Assembly (NCBI RefSeq): GCF_008728635.1
Contig: NZ_CP044285.1
Span: 1-64,000, forward strand
Source: Hymenobacter baengnokdamensis
GTDB taxonomy: Bacteria; Bacteroidota; Bacteroidia; Cytophagales; Hymenobacteraceae
Reading direction: 5' to 3'
DNA: 64,000 nucleotides
This document shows positions 15,601-23,864 of the stretch, one piece after another. A program made the translations under genes and the position numbers. Every line of letters begins with the position of its first letter. Position 1 is the stretch's first letter. Under the pieces are notes generated by a model that ran no database searches, was not told the DNA's origin, and was given only the letters and a program-made list of their open reading frames with translations.

Positions 15601-18216
15601 GACCAGAAATCGGCTCAGGTGCGCGTACCCATCCGGGCCGGCTACGCGCCCAATATCTACGTCACGGCCACCGCCATCCGGCCCATTACCGATAATTCGC
15701 TGCCGCTTACCGTGGCCCGCGGCTTCATGCCGCTCACGGTGGAAAAGCCCGGCACGCACCTGGCCGTGAGTTTGAAAGCGGCCAGCCTCAGCCGCTCGCA
15801 GACCTTCCAGACCATTGAGGTGCGCACCGCGCCCAGGGCCCAGGTAACGCTGGCAGTGGTGGATGAAGGCATTTTGCAGCGCAAAGACTACCGCACACCC
15901 GACCCCTACGGCTACTTCTACCAGAAGCGGGCGCTCGAAGTGAGCGCGTTTGATATATATCCCTTCCTGCTGCCCGAGCTGGGCACCAGTAGCAGCGGCG
16001 GCGACGCGGCCGACCTGGCCCGCCGCACCTCGCCCGTGCCCAGCCGCCGCGTGAAGCTCGTGGCTAAATGGAGCGGCCTGCTCACCGCCGATGCCAACGG
16101 CCTCGTGCGCTACAAGGTGCGCGTGCCGCAGTTCAGCGGGGCGCTGCGCGTGATGGCCGTGGCCTACAAAGACGACGCCTTCGGCAACGCTGAGCAAACG
16201 ATGAAGGTGGCCGACCCGGTGGTGATTAGCACGGCACTGCCGCGCTTCGCTAGTCCCGGCGATACGCTGGATGTGCCGGTGACGCTGACGAATACGACGA
16301 AAAGCGTGATAATCGGCAAAGTCGATTTATTGGCCCAAAATACCAATGGCAAATATGGTTTTAACGTAAACTCACTTGAAAACAAGAATTCGCTTATTAC
16401 AATTTATATAAACGGAAAGGATAAAGTATCCTTTGGTAAGAGCGCAGGAATGAATGTGGTTACAAACCCATTTTCAACTATTAAGCTACTTCCTGGTAAA
16501 GAGCAAAGAGTACTATTTAGCGTCGTTGCCCACGAAGTTGGAACCGTATTTTTACACACTCGGGTATTTTACGAAGAGCCTGGTCAGAAAGCGTCCTCTA
16601 TTACTGGCGGTTATGAAATAATCGAACTCCCCATCCGCCCGGCCGCGCCGCTTGAAAAACGCACCGGCAGCGGCGAGGTCACGGCCGGCGCGCCCGCCAC
16701 GCTCAACCTGCGGACCGATTTCTTGCCCACCGGCCAGCGCTCGCGGCTGCTGCTGAGCCGCTCGCCGCTCACGCAGTTTTCCAAAGACCTGAATTACTTG
16801 CTCGAATACCCTTACGGCTGCCTGGAGCAAACCGTGTCGGCCGCGTTTCCGCAGCTGTATTTCGGTGATTTAGCGGCCACGCTGCGCCAGAAAACGGGGG
16901 CTGGCGCGAAAGCCCAGCGCTACAACCCTAACTACAACGTGCAGGAGGCTATCCGCAAAATAGAGGCGATGCAACTCTATAACGGCAGCCTGAGCTACTG
17001 GCCGGGCGGCAACTACGACAACTGGTGGGCCACCGCCTACGCCGCCCATTTTCTGCTCGAAGCCCGGCAGGCAGGCTTTGCCGTGAACCAGAGCACCCTC
17101 GATAAGGTGCTGCGCTACTTGCAGCTCCGCCTCAAAAAGCGCGAAACCGAGCCCTACCAGTATTTCACGGCCGACGGGCTGGCCCGCCAGCGCATCATTG
17201 CCAAGCGAGAAATATCGTATTCACTCTATGTATTAGCTCTGGCCGGCCGCCAGGATGCCGTGGCCCTTAACTACTATAAGGCCAACCGGCCCCTGCTCAC
17301 GACCGATGCCCGCTTTCTGCTGGCCTGCACCTACGCGCTCGGCGGCCAGCAGCGGGCTTTTCAGGAGGTGCTGCCCACGCAGTTTACGCCCGAAAAGTCG
17401 GCCCGCGAGCTGGGCGACTCATTCTCCTCGCCCATCCGCGATGAGGCGCTGGCCCTCAATGCCCTGCTCGAAGCCGACCCGACCAACCCGCAGGTAAATA
17501 GCATCGCCCGGCAGCTGAGCCGGCAACTGCACACTGCCCGTTACCTCAACACCCAGGAACGGGCCTTCGCGCTGCTGGCGCTGGGCAAAATAGCGCGTAA
17601 AAGCCAGGCCAGCTCGGCCACCGCCACCATTTCGGCGGGCGGCAAGGTGCTGGGCCAGTTCGACGGCAAAGACCTTACGGTGAACAATGTGGTCAACTAT
17701 AAGCTGCTGCTGAAGGCCACCGGCGCGGGCGCGCTCTACTACTTCTGGGAGGCCGAGGGCATCCCGGCCGGCGGGCAGGTGCGCGAGGAAGACAGCTACC
17801 TGCGGGTGCGCCGCCAGTTTCTGACGCGCACCGGGCAACCGGTGGGCTCGGCCAGCTTCCGCCAGAATGACCTGGTAGTGGTAAAGCTCACCATTCAGGC
17901 CGCCGACGCGGCCGGTGAGGTCAGGAACGTAGCCATCACCGACCTGCTGCCCGCCGGCCTCGAAATCGAGAACCCGCGCCTGGGCGTAACCCGCGAAATT
18001 GCTTTCGTGCGCGACGCCGCCCAACCCGACTACCTCGACGTGCGCGACGACCGTATCAACCTCTTCACCACCGCCACGCCCAAACCCAAAACCTTCTACT
18101 ACCTGGCCCGCGCCGTGAGCAAGGGCACGTTCAGACTGGGGCCGGTGAGCGCCGATGCGATGTACAACGCCGAGTACCACTCCTACAATGGCGCCGGCAC
18201 GGTACGCGTACGGTAA
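12631..18216 (+). CDS. Alpha-2-macroglobulin family lipoprotein with thioester motif
   Basis: A large (1861-residue) bacterial alpha-2-macroglobulin, thought to trap proteases in the envelope. I start at the ATG at 12631 because it gives an ideal lipoprotein signal (MLAHARLLLLLALLTVFSC, lipid-modified Cys19). Longer frames begin inside the DUF535 gene. The middle is a chain of beta-sandwich macroglobulin domains, including the YQAFLYGDRDLYRPGDTIH bait-side motif, and VDEGILQRKDYRTPDPYGYF. The thioester motif is intact: YPYGCLEQTVSAAFPQLYF, Cys1397 and Gln1400. The alpha-helical thioester domain (about 1370-1700) and a C-terminal receptor-like domain follow. No pbpC neighbour is present. Residues about 1223-1331 come from an unusually AT-rich DNA patch. 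Confidence 0.93.
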   Translation: MLAHARLLLLLALLTVFSCAKKTEQLTADEATAQAAGEEIDPTQNLVFGFDEPVVPAGQSGRWDTTRYVQFEPAIRGKFKWTNDGRELVFSPLEPFRPSTTFSARLRPSALPSGKQKLTLARSKFHTPFLALSGAQVFYGRSSRAANTAELRANLLFNYAVRPADLRAHLHLTQGGRPVAFTLTTAEPDRTLSLTLSQEVMASQPLHFEVTSGLQAVAGSQPTAGPLQADADIPDQQLLQVRELTGQVLNGQAVVTLLTNQPVSVADIQPLLKVEPAVPYEIEALESGLLLRGGFEVGKDYQISITPGLRGALGGQLTEAFHQGVSFGTSEPSISFASSEKAMYLNANGSRNLGLRLNQVEKVQVTVAKIYASNIQETLRSDKQYGYDTNAEADSEDEGGEYGEHGYQYYELENRGDVLFTRTYATAGLAKENGLHLLNFSLKDLEFSAPLKGLYVVRVQDTEHLWLREEKLVAFTDLGVIARQNADGSAVVFLNSLRTARPVSGAAVRFISTSNQLVGTAITNTQGVARYDSVAGSRLKLGMVTATQGSDFTFLSLPKSRVETSRFEVGGLTSNAAHYQAFLYGDRDLYRPGDTIHTNVVVRTDEWHTPPAGLPVKVRLLLPTGKEYASLGEKLSATGAVESRFILPATVMTGTYSLEVLTGNDVLLTSRPVSVEEFIPDRLKVSVTAAPTVLRAGQTVTAAIQAQNLFGPPAAGRKFEVEFSLKEKTFSAPNYPNYSFQLRTGTGRSAATVAGIAEHFQKEVREGETDAAGRGTAAYPLPDVRDLGTLEGVAFATLFDETGRPVNRLATFEVQTQAVMFGVQQPAELVGTRQELPIKLIALTPAGRPTQAPAQVQIVRLLWETVLERQGGRYVYNSQKREQVLQNQAVAVAANSTIFFTPTYSGEYEVRLFRPGAASYVAAHFYAYGSGDTAGNSFEVNTEGEVTIEADKPKYAPGETAQLLLKTPFPGRVLVTVERNRVLDHFYVDTDQKSAQVRVPIRAGYAPNIYVTATAIRPITDNSLPLTVARGFMPLTVEKPGTHLAVSLKAASLSRSQTFQTIEVRTAPRAQVTLAVVDEGILQRKDYRTPDPYGYFYQKRALEVSAFDIYPFLLPELGTSSSGGDAADLARRTSPVPSRRVKLVAKWSGLLTADANGLVRYKVRVPQFSGALRVMAVAYKDDAFGNAEQTMKVADPVVISTALPRFASPGDTLDVPVTLTNTTKSVIIGKVDLLAQNTNGKYGFNVNSLENKNSLITIYINGKDKVSFGKSAGMNVVTNPFSTIKLLPGKEQRVLFSVVAHEVGTVFLHTRVFYEEPGQKASSITGGYEIIELPIRPAAPLEKRTGSGEVTAGAPATLNLRTDFLPTGQRSRLLLSRSPLTQFSKDLNYLLEYPYGCLEQTVSAAFPQLYFGDLAATLRQKTGAGAKAQRYNPNYNVQEAIRKIEAMQLYNGSLSYWPGGNYDNWWATAYAAHFLLEARQAGFAVNQSTLDKVLRYLQLRLKKRETEPYQYFTADGLARQRIIAKREISYSLYVLALAGRQDAVALNYYKANRPLLTTDARFLLACTYALGGQQRAFQEVLPTQFTPEKSARELGDSFSSPIRDEALALNALLEADPTNPQVNSIARQLSRQLHTARYLNTQERAFALLALGKIARKSQASSATATISAGGKVLGQFDGKDLTVNNVVNYKLLLKATGAGALYYFWEAEGIPAGGQVREEDSYLRVRRQFLTRTGQPVGSASFRQNDLVVVKLTIQAADAAGEVRNVAITDLLPAGLEIENPRLGVTREIAFVRDAAQPDYLDVRDDRINLFTTATPKPKTFYYLARAVSKGTFRLGPVSADAMYNAEYHSYNGAGTVRVR
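16296..16625 (+). other. AT-rich patch inside the macroglobulin gene
   Basis: Third positions shift from mostly G/C to mostly A/T across this stretch, and the protein becomes rich in Asn, Lys and Ile (for example NKNSLITIYINGKDKVSF). The frame stays open and GC-rich sequence resumes sharply at about 16626. This looks like a domain replaced by recombination with a low-GC relative. Confidence 0.75.
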
Positions 18217-18488
18217 AGCCGCACTATTTTCACCTTGTTGTTGAGTAACTTGCGTTCTACTGACTGGTGCTGAGCCAACCAAAGCTACCTAAACTGCATC
18301 CTTGAACAAAGGAGACTGAATTTTGGGGTCTCCTGCACCTGTTTCAGCTACAAAACTGCCGCTTTGGCAGACTTTTGCCGTATCTTGGAAACTTCCAATC
18401 CGGCACGGAGCTTGTATTCACAAGTACCTCACCGATACAGCTCTTACTTGCCTGACAATTAAGCTCTGTGTCCTATTCAGCTTCACCC

Positions 18489-18887
18489 ATGCGCTTTGCT
18501 ACTCCTGTTGTTTCTCTGCTTTTAGCGGTACTGGCCTTGCTGCCGGCCGCAGCCGGGGCCAGTGTTTACGGGTCGCGCACAGCGGCTGGCGCGGTTCAGG
18601 TGGTGCAGGGTACTGTGCCTTTCCAGTCGGCGGCGCCGTCTTTGAGCTTTTTCCCGAACCCCGCCCGCGGGCAGCTAACGGTGCAGCTGTCGGCTCAGCA
18701 CGGGCCCGAGTACAAGCTGCGCCTCAGCAACGTGCTGGGCCGTGAGGTGCGCCTGCTACCGCTGCCGCTGGCTACGGCTTCTATCGGCTTGCCGCTCGAT
18801 GTGGCCGGCCTGCCGGCAGGCCTGTATTTCTGCTCGCTACTCGTAAATGACAAAGCCGTGAGCACCAATCGGCTAACGCTGCTGTAA
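18489..18887 (+). CDS. Small secreted protein made almost entirely of a T9SS type A sorting domain
   Basis: A 132-residue protein. The ATG at 18489 gives a signal peptide (MRFATPVVSLLLAVLALLPA, cleavage near AGA). After a spacer of about 30 residues the rest matches a type A C-terminal sorting domain: LSFFPNPARGQLTVQLSAQ, then LRLSNVLGREVRL, then LDVAGLPAGLYFCSLLVN and a short basic end. Such domains direct cargo through the T9SS and are normally attached to large passenger domains, so a protein with essentially no passenger is unusual. The upstream 272 bp (18217-18488) shows only a weak 7-bp inverted repeat at 18310-18334. Confidence 0.8.
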   Translation: MRFATPVVSLLLAVLALLPAAAGASVYGSRTAAGAVQVVQGTVPFQSAAPSLSFFPNPARGQLTVQLSAQHGPEYKLRLSNVLGREVRLLPLPLATASIGLPLDVAGLPAGLYFCSLLVNDKAVSTNRLTLL

Positions 18888-18946
18888 CTAAAATTCAACC
18901 TGAGGAATCGGGAATGAAGCGTTAAAACGTAGCTCTGCCTTACTCC

Positions 18947-18990
18947 GGGGCGCTGTACCTACTGCAAGGCAGTAGGCGCAGCGCCCTTTT
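18947..18990 (+). terminator. Rho-independent terminator after the T9SS-domain gene
   Basis: A two-part stem, GGGCGCTG / CAGCGCCC with an inner CTACTGC / GCAGTAG separated by an internal loop, is followed by TTTT at 18987. It ends the small T9SS gene before the DUF2723 gene. Confidence 0.88.
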
Positions 18991-19060
18991 CTACGGCTCA
19001 CTTCCTGCTGCCAAATTTCAATTTCCAGCTTCCCCACGCAACCCCTAACTCGTTAATGCC

Positions 19061-19068
19061 TACTTTTG
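19061..19068 (+). promoter_or_regulatory. Bacteroidota -7 promoter element (TACTTTTG) before the DUF2723 gene
   Basis: TACTTTTG fits the Bacteroidota -7 consensus TAnnTTTG and lies about 100 bp before the chosen ATG at 19170. A second close match, CACTTTTG, sits a few bases before that ATG, so a near-leaderless transcript is also possible. Confidence 0.45.
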
Positions 19069-19169
19069 GGGGCTTGTTGCCAATTGGCAACGGATTAGCT
19101 ATACCGGAATTTTCCTCTGGAGCGGAAACTGTTGCTTCTGGCGGCGGCGACCGGCCACTTTTGCCCCGT

Positions 19170-22163
19170 ATGAGTTCATTTAAACGGTTAAACAACCTGG
19201 TCGGCTGGGTAGTATTTGCCATCGCCGCCGTCGTCTTCCTGCTCACGCTGGAACCCACCGCCCCCTTCTGGGACTGCGGCGAGTTTACGGCCTGCGCCTA
19301 CAAGCTACTGGTACCTCACCCGCCGGGCGCCCCCACCTTCCTCATTCTGGGCCGGCTAATATCCTTATTCAGCTTCGGTGACCCCACCAGGGTGCCGGTG
19401 CTGGTCAATGCCTTATCGGCGCTCAGCAGCGCCTTTACGGTGCTGTTCCTGTTCTGGATAATCACCCGCATGGGCCGCAAGCTGCTGGTAGCCCGCAGCG
19501 AGTTCGAAACCGAAACGCCCGAGCCCACCAGCTACCAGACCCTGCTTATCCTGGGCGCGGGTATTGTGGGAGCCCTCTCGTTCGCGTTTTCCGACTCGTT
19601 CTGGTTCAACGCCGAGGAAAGCGAGGTGTATGCTATGTCGAGCCTTTGCACCGCCGCCGTGGTCTGGATAATGATGAAGTGGGAAGAGCACGCCCGCGAC
19701 GCCGACTCGGATAAGTGGCTCATTCTCATTGCCTACGTTATCGGTCTTAGCATTGGCGTGCACTTGCTCAACCTGCTGGCCCTGCCGGCGCTGGCATTTA
19801 TCTATTACTACCGCCGCACGAAAAACCCCAACCTGGTGGGCGGTCTCGTTACGCTGGCCGTCAGCCTGGTTATCGTGGGCTCGGTGCTGGTGGGCATTAT
19901 TCCGGGCCTGCCTACGCTGGCCGGCGGCTTCGAGGTATTCTTTGTCAATACCATCGGCCTGCCCTTCGATTCGGGTCTGATTATTTTCCTGCTGCTGTTT
20001 GTAGGCCTGATTTGGTTTGGTTTCCGGCTCTCCTACCAGCGCCGCAGCCAGCTGCTGAACACGGCCATGCTGTGCTTCGTGTTCATCCTCATCGGGTACT
20101 CTACTTACCTGATTGTGCCCATCCGCTCGTCGTTTCACCCCACCATCAACGAAAACGACCCCGAGGATGTGCTGAGCTTCGTGAGCTACCTCAAGCGCGA
20201 GCAGTATGGCTCGCGCCCCCTGCTCTACGGCCCGCAGTTTAATGCCCAGCCCGACCACTACGAGGAAGGTGCCCCGCGCTACAAGCGGGAGAATGGCAAG
20301 TACGTTGAGATTCTGCCCCGCGCCCAGGAGCCCGGCTACGCCGATGCCGACAAGATGCTGCTGCCGCGCCTCTACAGCTACGACCCCGCTCATATTCAGG
20401 AGTATAAGAAATGGGTGCCCGACCTGCAGGAAGGCACCAAGCCGACCATGGGCCAGAACCTGGGCTTCCTGTTCCGGTACCAGATTGGGCACATGTTCTG
20501 GCGCTATTTCTTCTGGAACTACGTGGGCCGCGAGTCTGACATTCAGCAGGCGGGCGTGGTATGGCCCGGCAGCCCGAGCGCCGCCACCCTGCCGCCGCGC
20601 ATTGGCGGCAGCTTTGCCCACAATAATTTCTTCGCCATTCCGCTCATCCTGGGCTTGATAGGCTTGTTTGTGCAGCTGCGCCGGCGCGGGCATGATGCCC
20701 TGGTTGTGGGCCTGCTGTTTCTCTTTACAGGCATAGCAATTGTAGTATATTTGAACCAGCCGCCGATTGAGCCGCGCGAGCGCGACTATACCTTCTGCGG
20801 TGCCACGTTTGCCTACGCCATCTGGATTGGCCTGGGCGTTATTGGCCTCGGCCAGCTGCTCGCAGCAGCCCTCAAAGCCGACAATGCCCGCGCCGGAGTG
20901 GCCATCGTGCTGGGCTTGCTTTCGCCTACCATCCTGCTCGCGCAGGGCTGGAACGACCACAACCGCACGGGCCGCTATAACTCGGTCGATTCGGCCCGCA
21001 ACCTGCTCAACAGCTGCGCCCCCAATGCCATCCTGTTCACCAACGGCGACAACGATACCTTCCCGCTCTGGTATGCGCAGGAGGTCGAAGGCATTCGCAC
21101 CGACGTGCGGGTGGCCGTGCTTTCGTACCTGAACACCGACTGGTACATTCAGCAGATGAAGCGCCGGGCGTATCTCTCGCAGGGCCTGCCCATCTCAATG
21201 AACGACAATACCTACGCGCAGGGCAACAACGACATGCTGCCCTTCTCGCCCAATCCGGCCGTCGATAGCCTCGACCTCAAGCAGTTTATCAGCCTGGTAG
21301 GCCAGGGCAGCCCGCTGCTCAAATACTCTGACGGCAACTACTCGACCATGACTTTCCCGACGCCCAAGTTCTTCCTGAACGTGGATACGGCGGCCGTTAA
21401 AAAGCTGGGTATCATTCCGAAAGACCGCGAAAAGCAGCTGGTGAGCCGCCTCGACTGGAGTATGGGCAAGAAGGCCATCGAAAAGAAAAACCTGGTGATT
21501 CTGGACATGATTGCCACCAACAACTGGAAGCGGCCCATCTACTTCAGCTCTACGGTAGCCCCGAGCGACTACATGAACCTGCAGCCCTACTTCCAGCTCG
21601 AAGGTATGGCCTACCGCCTGCTGCCGCTGCGCGACCCCAACTACGACCGCCGCGGCGACGAGGGCTACGTAGAGAAGTCTATCTGCTACGACGAGCTGAT
21701 GCACAAGTTCCAGTACCGGGGCCTGAACAACGCCAGCGTATTCTACGACGAGAACAACCTGCGCTTCCCGGCTAACTACCGCGATAAGTTTGCCCGCCTC
21801 GCCAACTCCTACCTTGCCGCCGGCGATATGGCCAAGGCCAAGGAAGTGGCCAACAAGTGCCTCGACGTGATGCCCGACAACGCCGTACCCTTCGACTACT
21901 ACACGCCGCAGCTGGTGCCGGTGCTCGTAGCGGTGGGCGAAAAGGATAAGGCCAACGCCATTCTGGACAAGCTCACCGAGCGTAGTATCAACATCTTGAG
22001 CTACTACCAGACCCACGACGGGGCGCTCTTCGACGACGCTCAGCGCAGCTACCTGCTTACCTTGCAGAGCGTGTACCAGGCGGCTGCTCAGGTGCACGAC
22101 GAGGCCCGCGCTAAAAAAGCCTACGAAGTACTGGCACCCTACCTGCAGGAGCGGAGCCAGTAA
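19170..22163 (+). CDS. DUF2723 family membrane protein (GT117-type)
   Basis: A 997-residue polytopic membrane protein typical of Bacteroidota. The N-terminal half has about ten hydrophobic helices and the family hallmark TLEPTAPFWDCGEFTACAYK near residues 28-47, with HPPGAPTFLILGRL after it, resembling GT-C glycosyltransferases that act on lipid-linked sugars at the periplasmic face. A soluble part follows, with CAPNAILFTNGDNDTFPLWY (about 620-640), and the C-terminus is helical with TPR-like spacing (AAGDMAKAKEVANKCLDVMP). The start at 19170 places MSSFKRLNNLVGW directly before TM1. Glycosyl transfer, possibly to protein, is inferred from the family, and the acceptor is unknown. Confidence 0.9.
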   Translation: MSSFKRLNNLVGWVVFAIAAVVFLLTLEPTAPFWDCGEFTACAYKLLVPHPPGAPTFLILGRLISLFSFGDPTRVPVLVNALSALSSAFTVLFLFWIITRMGRKLLVARSEFETETPEPTSYQTLLILGAGIVGALSFAFSDSFWFNAEESEVYAMSSLCTAAVVWIMMKWEEHARDADSDKWLILIAYVIGLSIGVHLLNLLALPALAFIYYYRRTKNPNLVGGLVTLAVSLVIVGSVLVGIIPGLPTLAGGFEVFFVNTIGLPFDSGLIIFLLLFVGLIWFGFRLSYQRRSQLLNTAMLCFVFILIGYSTYLIVPIRSSFHPTINENDPEDVLSFVSYLKREQYGSRPLLYGPQFNAQPDHYEEGAPRYKRENGKYVEILPRAQEPGYADADKMLLPRLYSYDPAHIQEYKKWVPDLQEGTKPTMGQNLGFLFRYQIGHMFWRYFFWNYVGRESDIQQAGVVWPGSPSAATLPPRIGGSFAHNNFFAIPLILGLIGLFVQLRRRGHDALVVGLLFLFTGIAIVVYLNQPPIEPRERDYTFCGATFAYAIWIGLGVIGLGQLLAAALKADNARAGVAIVLGLLSPTILLAQGWNDHNRTGRYNSVDSARNLLNSCAPNAILFTNGDNDTFPLWYAQEVEGIRTDVRVAVLSYLNTDWYIQQMKRRAYLSQGLPISMNDNTYAQGNNDMLPFSPNPAVDSLDLKQFISLVGQGSPLLKYSDGNYSTMTFPTPKFFLNVDTAAVKKLGIIPKDREKQLVSRLDWSMGKKAIEKKNLVILDMIATNNWKRPIYFSSTVAPSDYMNLQPYFQLEGMAYRLLPLRDPNYDRRGDEGYVEKSICYDELMHKFQYRGLNNASVFYDENNLRFPANYRDKFARLANSYLAAGDMAKAKEVANKCLDVMPDNAVPFDYYTPQLVPVLVAVGEKDKANAILDKLTERSINILSYYQTHDGALFDDAQRSYLLTLQSVYQAAAQVHDEARAKKAYEVLAPYLQERSQ

Positions 22164-22182
22164 CCCCACCAGCGCGACGCGC

Positions 22183-22231
22183 AAAAGCCCAAAGCCCCGC
22201 TGGCGTCGTGCCAGCGGGGCTTTGGGCTTTT
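22183..22231. terminator. Very long perfect hairpin terminator
   Basis: A 22-bp perfect stem (22183-22204 with 22210-22231) and a 5-base loop, ending in TTTTT. It begins 20 bp after the DUF2723 stop. The stem core is AAAGCCCCGCTGGC. Confidence 0.93.
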
Positions 22232-22338
22232 TGGAGGTTAGCAACGTGCCGGAGCGGTACTGAAGCCAGGCGACAGCAGGGCAAACTTTACACGCCTTTG
22301 GCAGGTATCTGGCTGGTGGGTATTACGTAAGGAGCAAT

Positions 22339-23652
22339 ATGAAAATCACTATCTTCTGGCATCGGCGCGACTTGCGCTTCGAAGACAACGCAGGGCTGGC
22401 GGCGGCGCTGCAACGCGACGAGCCGGTGCTGCCCCTCTTTATCTATGACAGCACCATTCTGGACAAGCTACCCCGGAACGACGCCCGCCTCACCTTCATC
22501 TTCGACCAGGTAGCGCGCCTAGCCCATGAGGCCCATGAGGCCGGGGGCGGGCTGCTGGTCCGGCATGGCGCGGTACTGGAAGTGTTCCGGCAGCTGCTGC
22601 GCGACTACGACCTGGCCGCCGTTTACACCAATGAAGACTACGAGCCCTATGCCACGGAGCGCGATAATGCGGTGGCCCGGCTGCTCGAAAAGCACGGCGT
22701 AGCTTTTCAGCAGTTCAAAGACCAGGTGATTTTTGCCAAAGAGGAAGTACTAACCAAGAATGGCAAGCCGCATAAAGTATTTGGAGCCTATGCTAAAACC
22801 TGGCAGGCCCAGCTCAAGCCCGAGCATGACTTCAAGCCTCACCCCTCGGCGCGGCTCTTTAAAAAAGAAAACCTGGCCAGCCCTGGGCGCGGCGACGCCG
22901 GCCGCCCTACCCTCCGGGACCTGGGCTTTGAGCGGCACGAGCAGTACACCGTGCCCGCCAGCCTGCCCCCGGCCGAAGTGGTGCGGCACTACGACAAAAC
23001 CCGCGATACGCCGGCCCTCGACCACGGCACTACCCGGCAATCGGTGCATCTGCGCTTCGGCACGGTCAGCGTCCGGGCGCTCATGCAGGAAGCCAACCAC
23101 TTGAACAAGAAGCTACTGAACGAGCTAATCTGGCGGGACTTCTTCATGATGCTGCTCTGGCACTTTCCCTACACCGCCACCGAGGCCTACGACCCGAAGA
23201 TGCGGCACCTGCCCTATCGCCACGCCCCGGCCGAGTACCAGGCCTGGTGCGAGGGCCGCACCGGCGTGCCCCTGGTCGATGCCGGTATGCGCCAGCTTAA
23301 TCAGACGGGCTACCTCCACAACCGGGCCCGCATTGTGGCGGCGGGCTTCCTGGTCAAGCATCTTTTTATGGACTGGCGGCTGGGGGAGCACTACTTCTCG
23401 GAAAAGCTGCTCGACTACGACATGAGTAACAACGTGGGCAACTGGCAGTGGATGGCCGGCACCGGCGCCGTAGCCGCGCCGTGGTTTCGGATATACAGCC
23501 CCGAAAGCCAGCAGAAGCAGTATGACCCCGACTTTGCCTACATAAAAAAATGGGTACCCGAATACGGCACCGCTACTTATCCCGCCCCCATCGTAGACTT
23601 GAAGGCAGGCCGCAGCCGGGCCCTCGACGCCATTCGCAAGGGCCGCACATGA
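22339..23652 (+). CDS. phrB: Deoxyribodipyrimidine photolyase / cryptochrome
   Basis: Blue-light DNA repair flavoprotein, 437 residues, the usual size for a class I CPD photolyase. An N-terminal Rossmann-like antenna domain starts ITIFWHRRDLRFEDNAGLAA. The FAD-binding C-terminal domain holds LIWRDFFMMLLWHFPY, TGVPLVDAGMRQLNQTGYLH, NRARIVAAGFLVKHL, DWRLGEHYFSEKLLDYDMSN and NVGNWQWMAGTG, with the tryptophans of the electron-transfer chain present. Cryptochrome-like signalling cannot be excluded, but the conserved core favours repair. It sits alone between a strong terminator and the convergent cyanophycinase gene. The 212 bp after it (23653-23864) shows no further feature. Confidence 0.92.
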   Translation: MKITIFWHRRDLRFEDNAGLAAALQRDEPVLPLFIYDSTILDKLPRNDARLTFIFDQVARLAHEAHEAGGGLLVRHGAVLEVFRQLLRDYDLAAVYTNEDYEPYATERDNAVARLLEKHGVAFQQFKDQVIFAKEEVLTKNGKPHKVFGAYAKTWQAQLKPEHDFKPHPSARLFKKENLASPGRGDAGRPTLRDLGFERHEQYTVPASLPPAEVVRHYDKTRDTPALDHGTTRQSVHLRFGTVSVRALMQEANHLNKKLLNELIWRDFFMMLLWHFPYTATEAYDPKMRHLPYRHAPAEYQAWCEGRTGVPLVDAGMRQLNQTGYLHNRARIVAAGFLVKHLFMDWRLGEHYFSEKLLDYDMSNNVGNWQWMAGTGAVAAPWFRIYSPESQQKQYDPDFAYIKKWVPEYGTATYPAPIVDLKAGRSRALDAIRKGRT

Positions 23653-23864
23653 CCCTGGTTGCCTGACCAGTACCCAAGGTATTAGCGCGGCTTTGCGGTC
23701 AGGGCACATGCTCTCGCAGGCTGGCTCTCCCTTCTGCTATTCGGAGCGGGGACCGGCCTCAAAGGGCGCTCAGACGAACGCGACAACGCTTCTGCACACG
23801 GGCTTGCAAGGCGCACTAAGCTAACAAAATAATGCGCAGGCAGCCGGGGCCAGCCAAGCAGCTG

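Noticed and set aside
19413..20960. 515-codon open frame opposite the DUF2723 gene
   Set aside because: The plus strand carries an intact family protein with membrane helices and hallmark motifs; the minus frame is a Gln/His-rich shadow.
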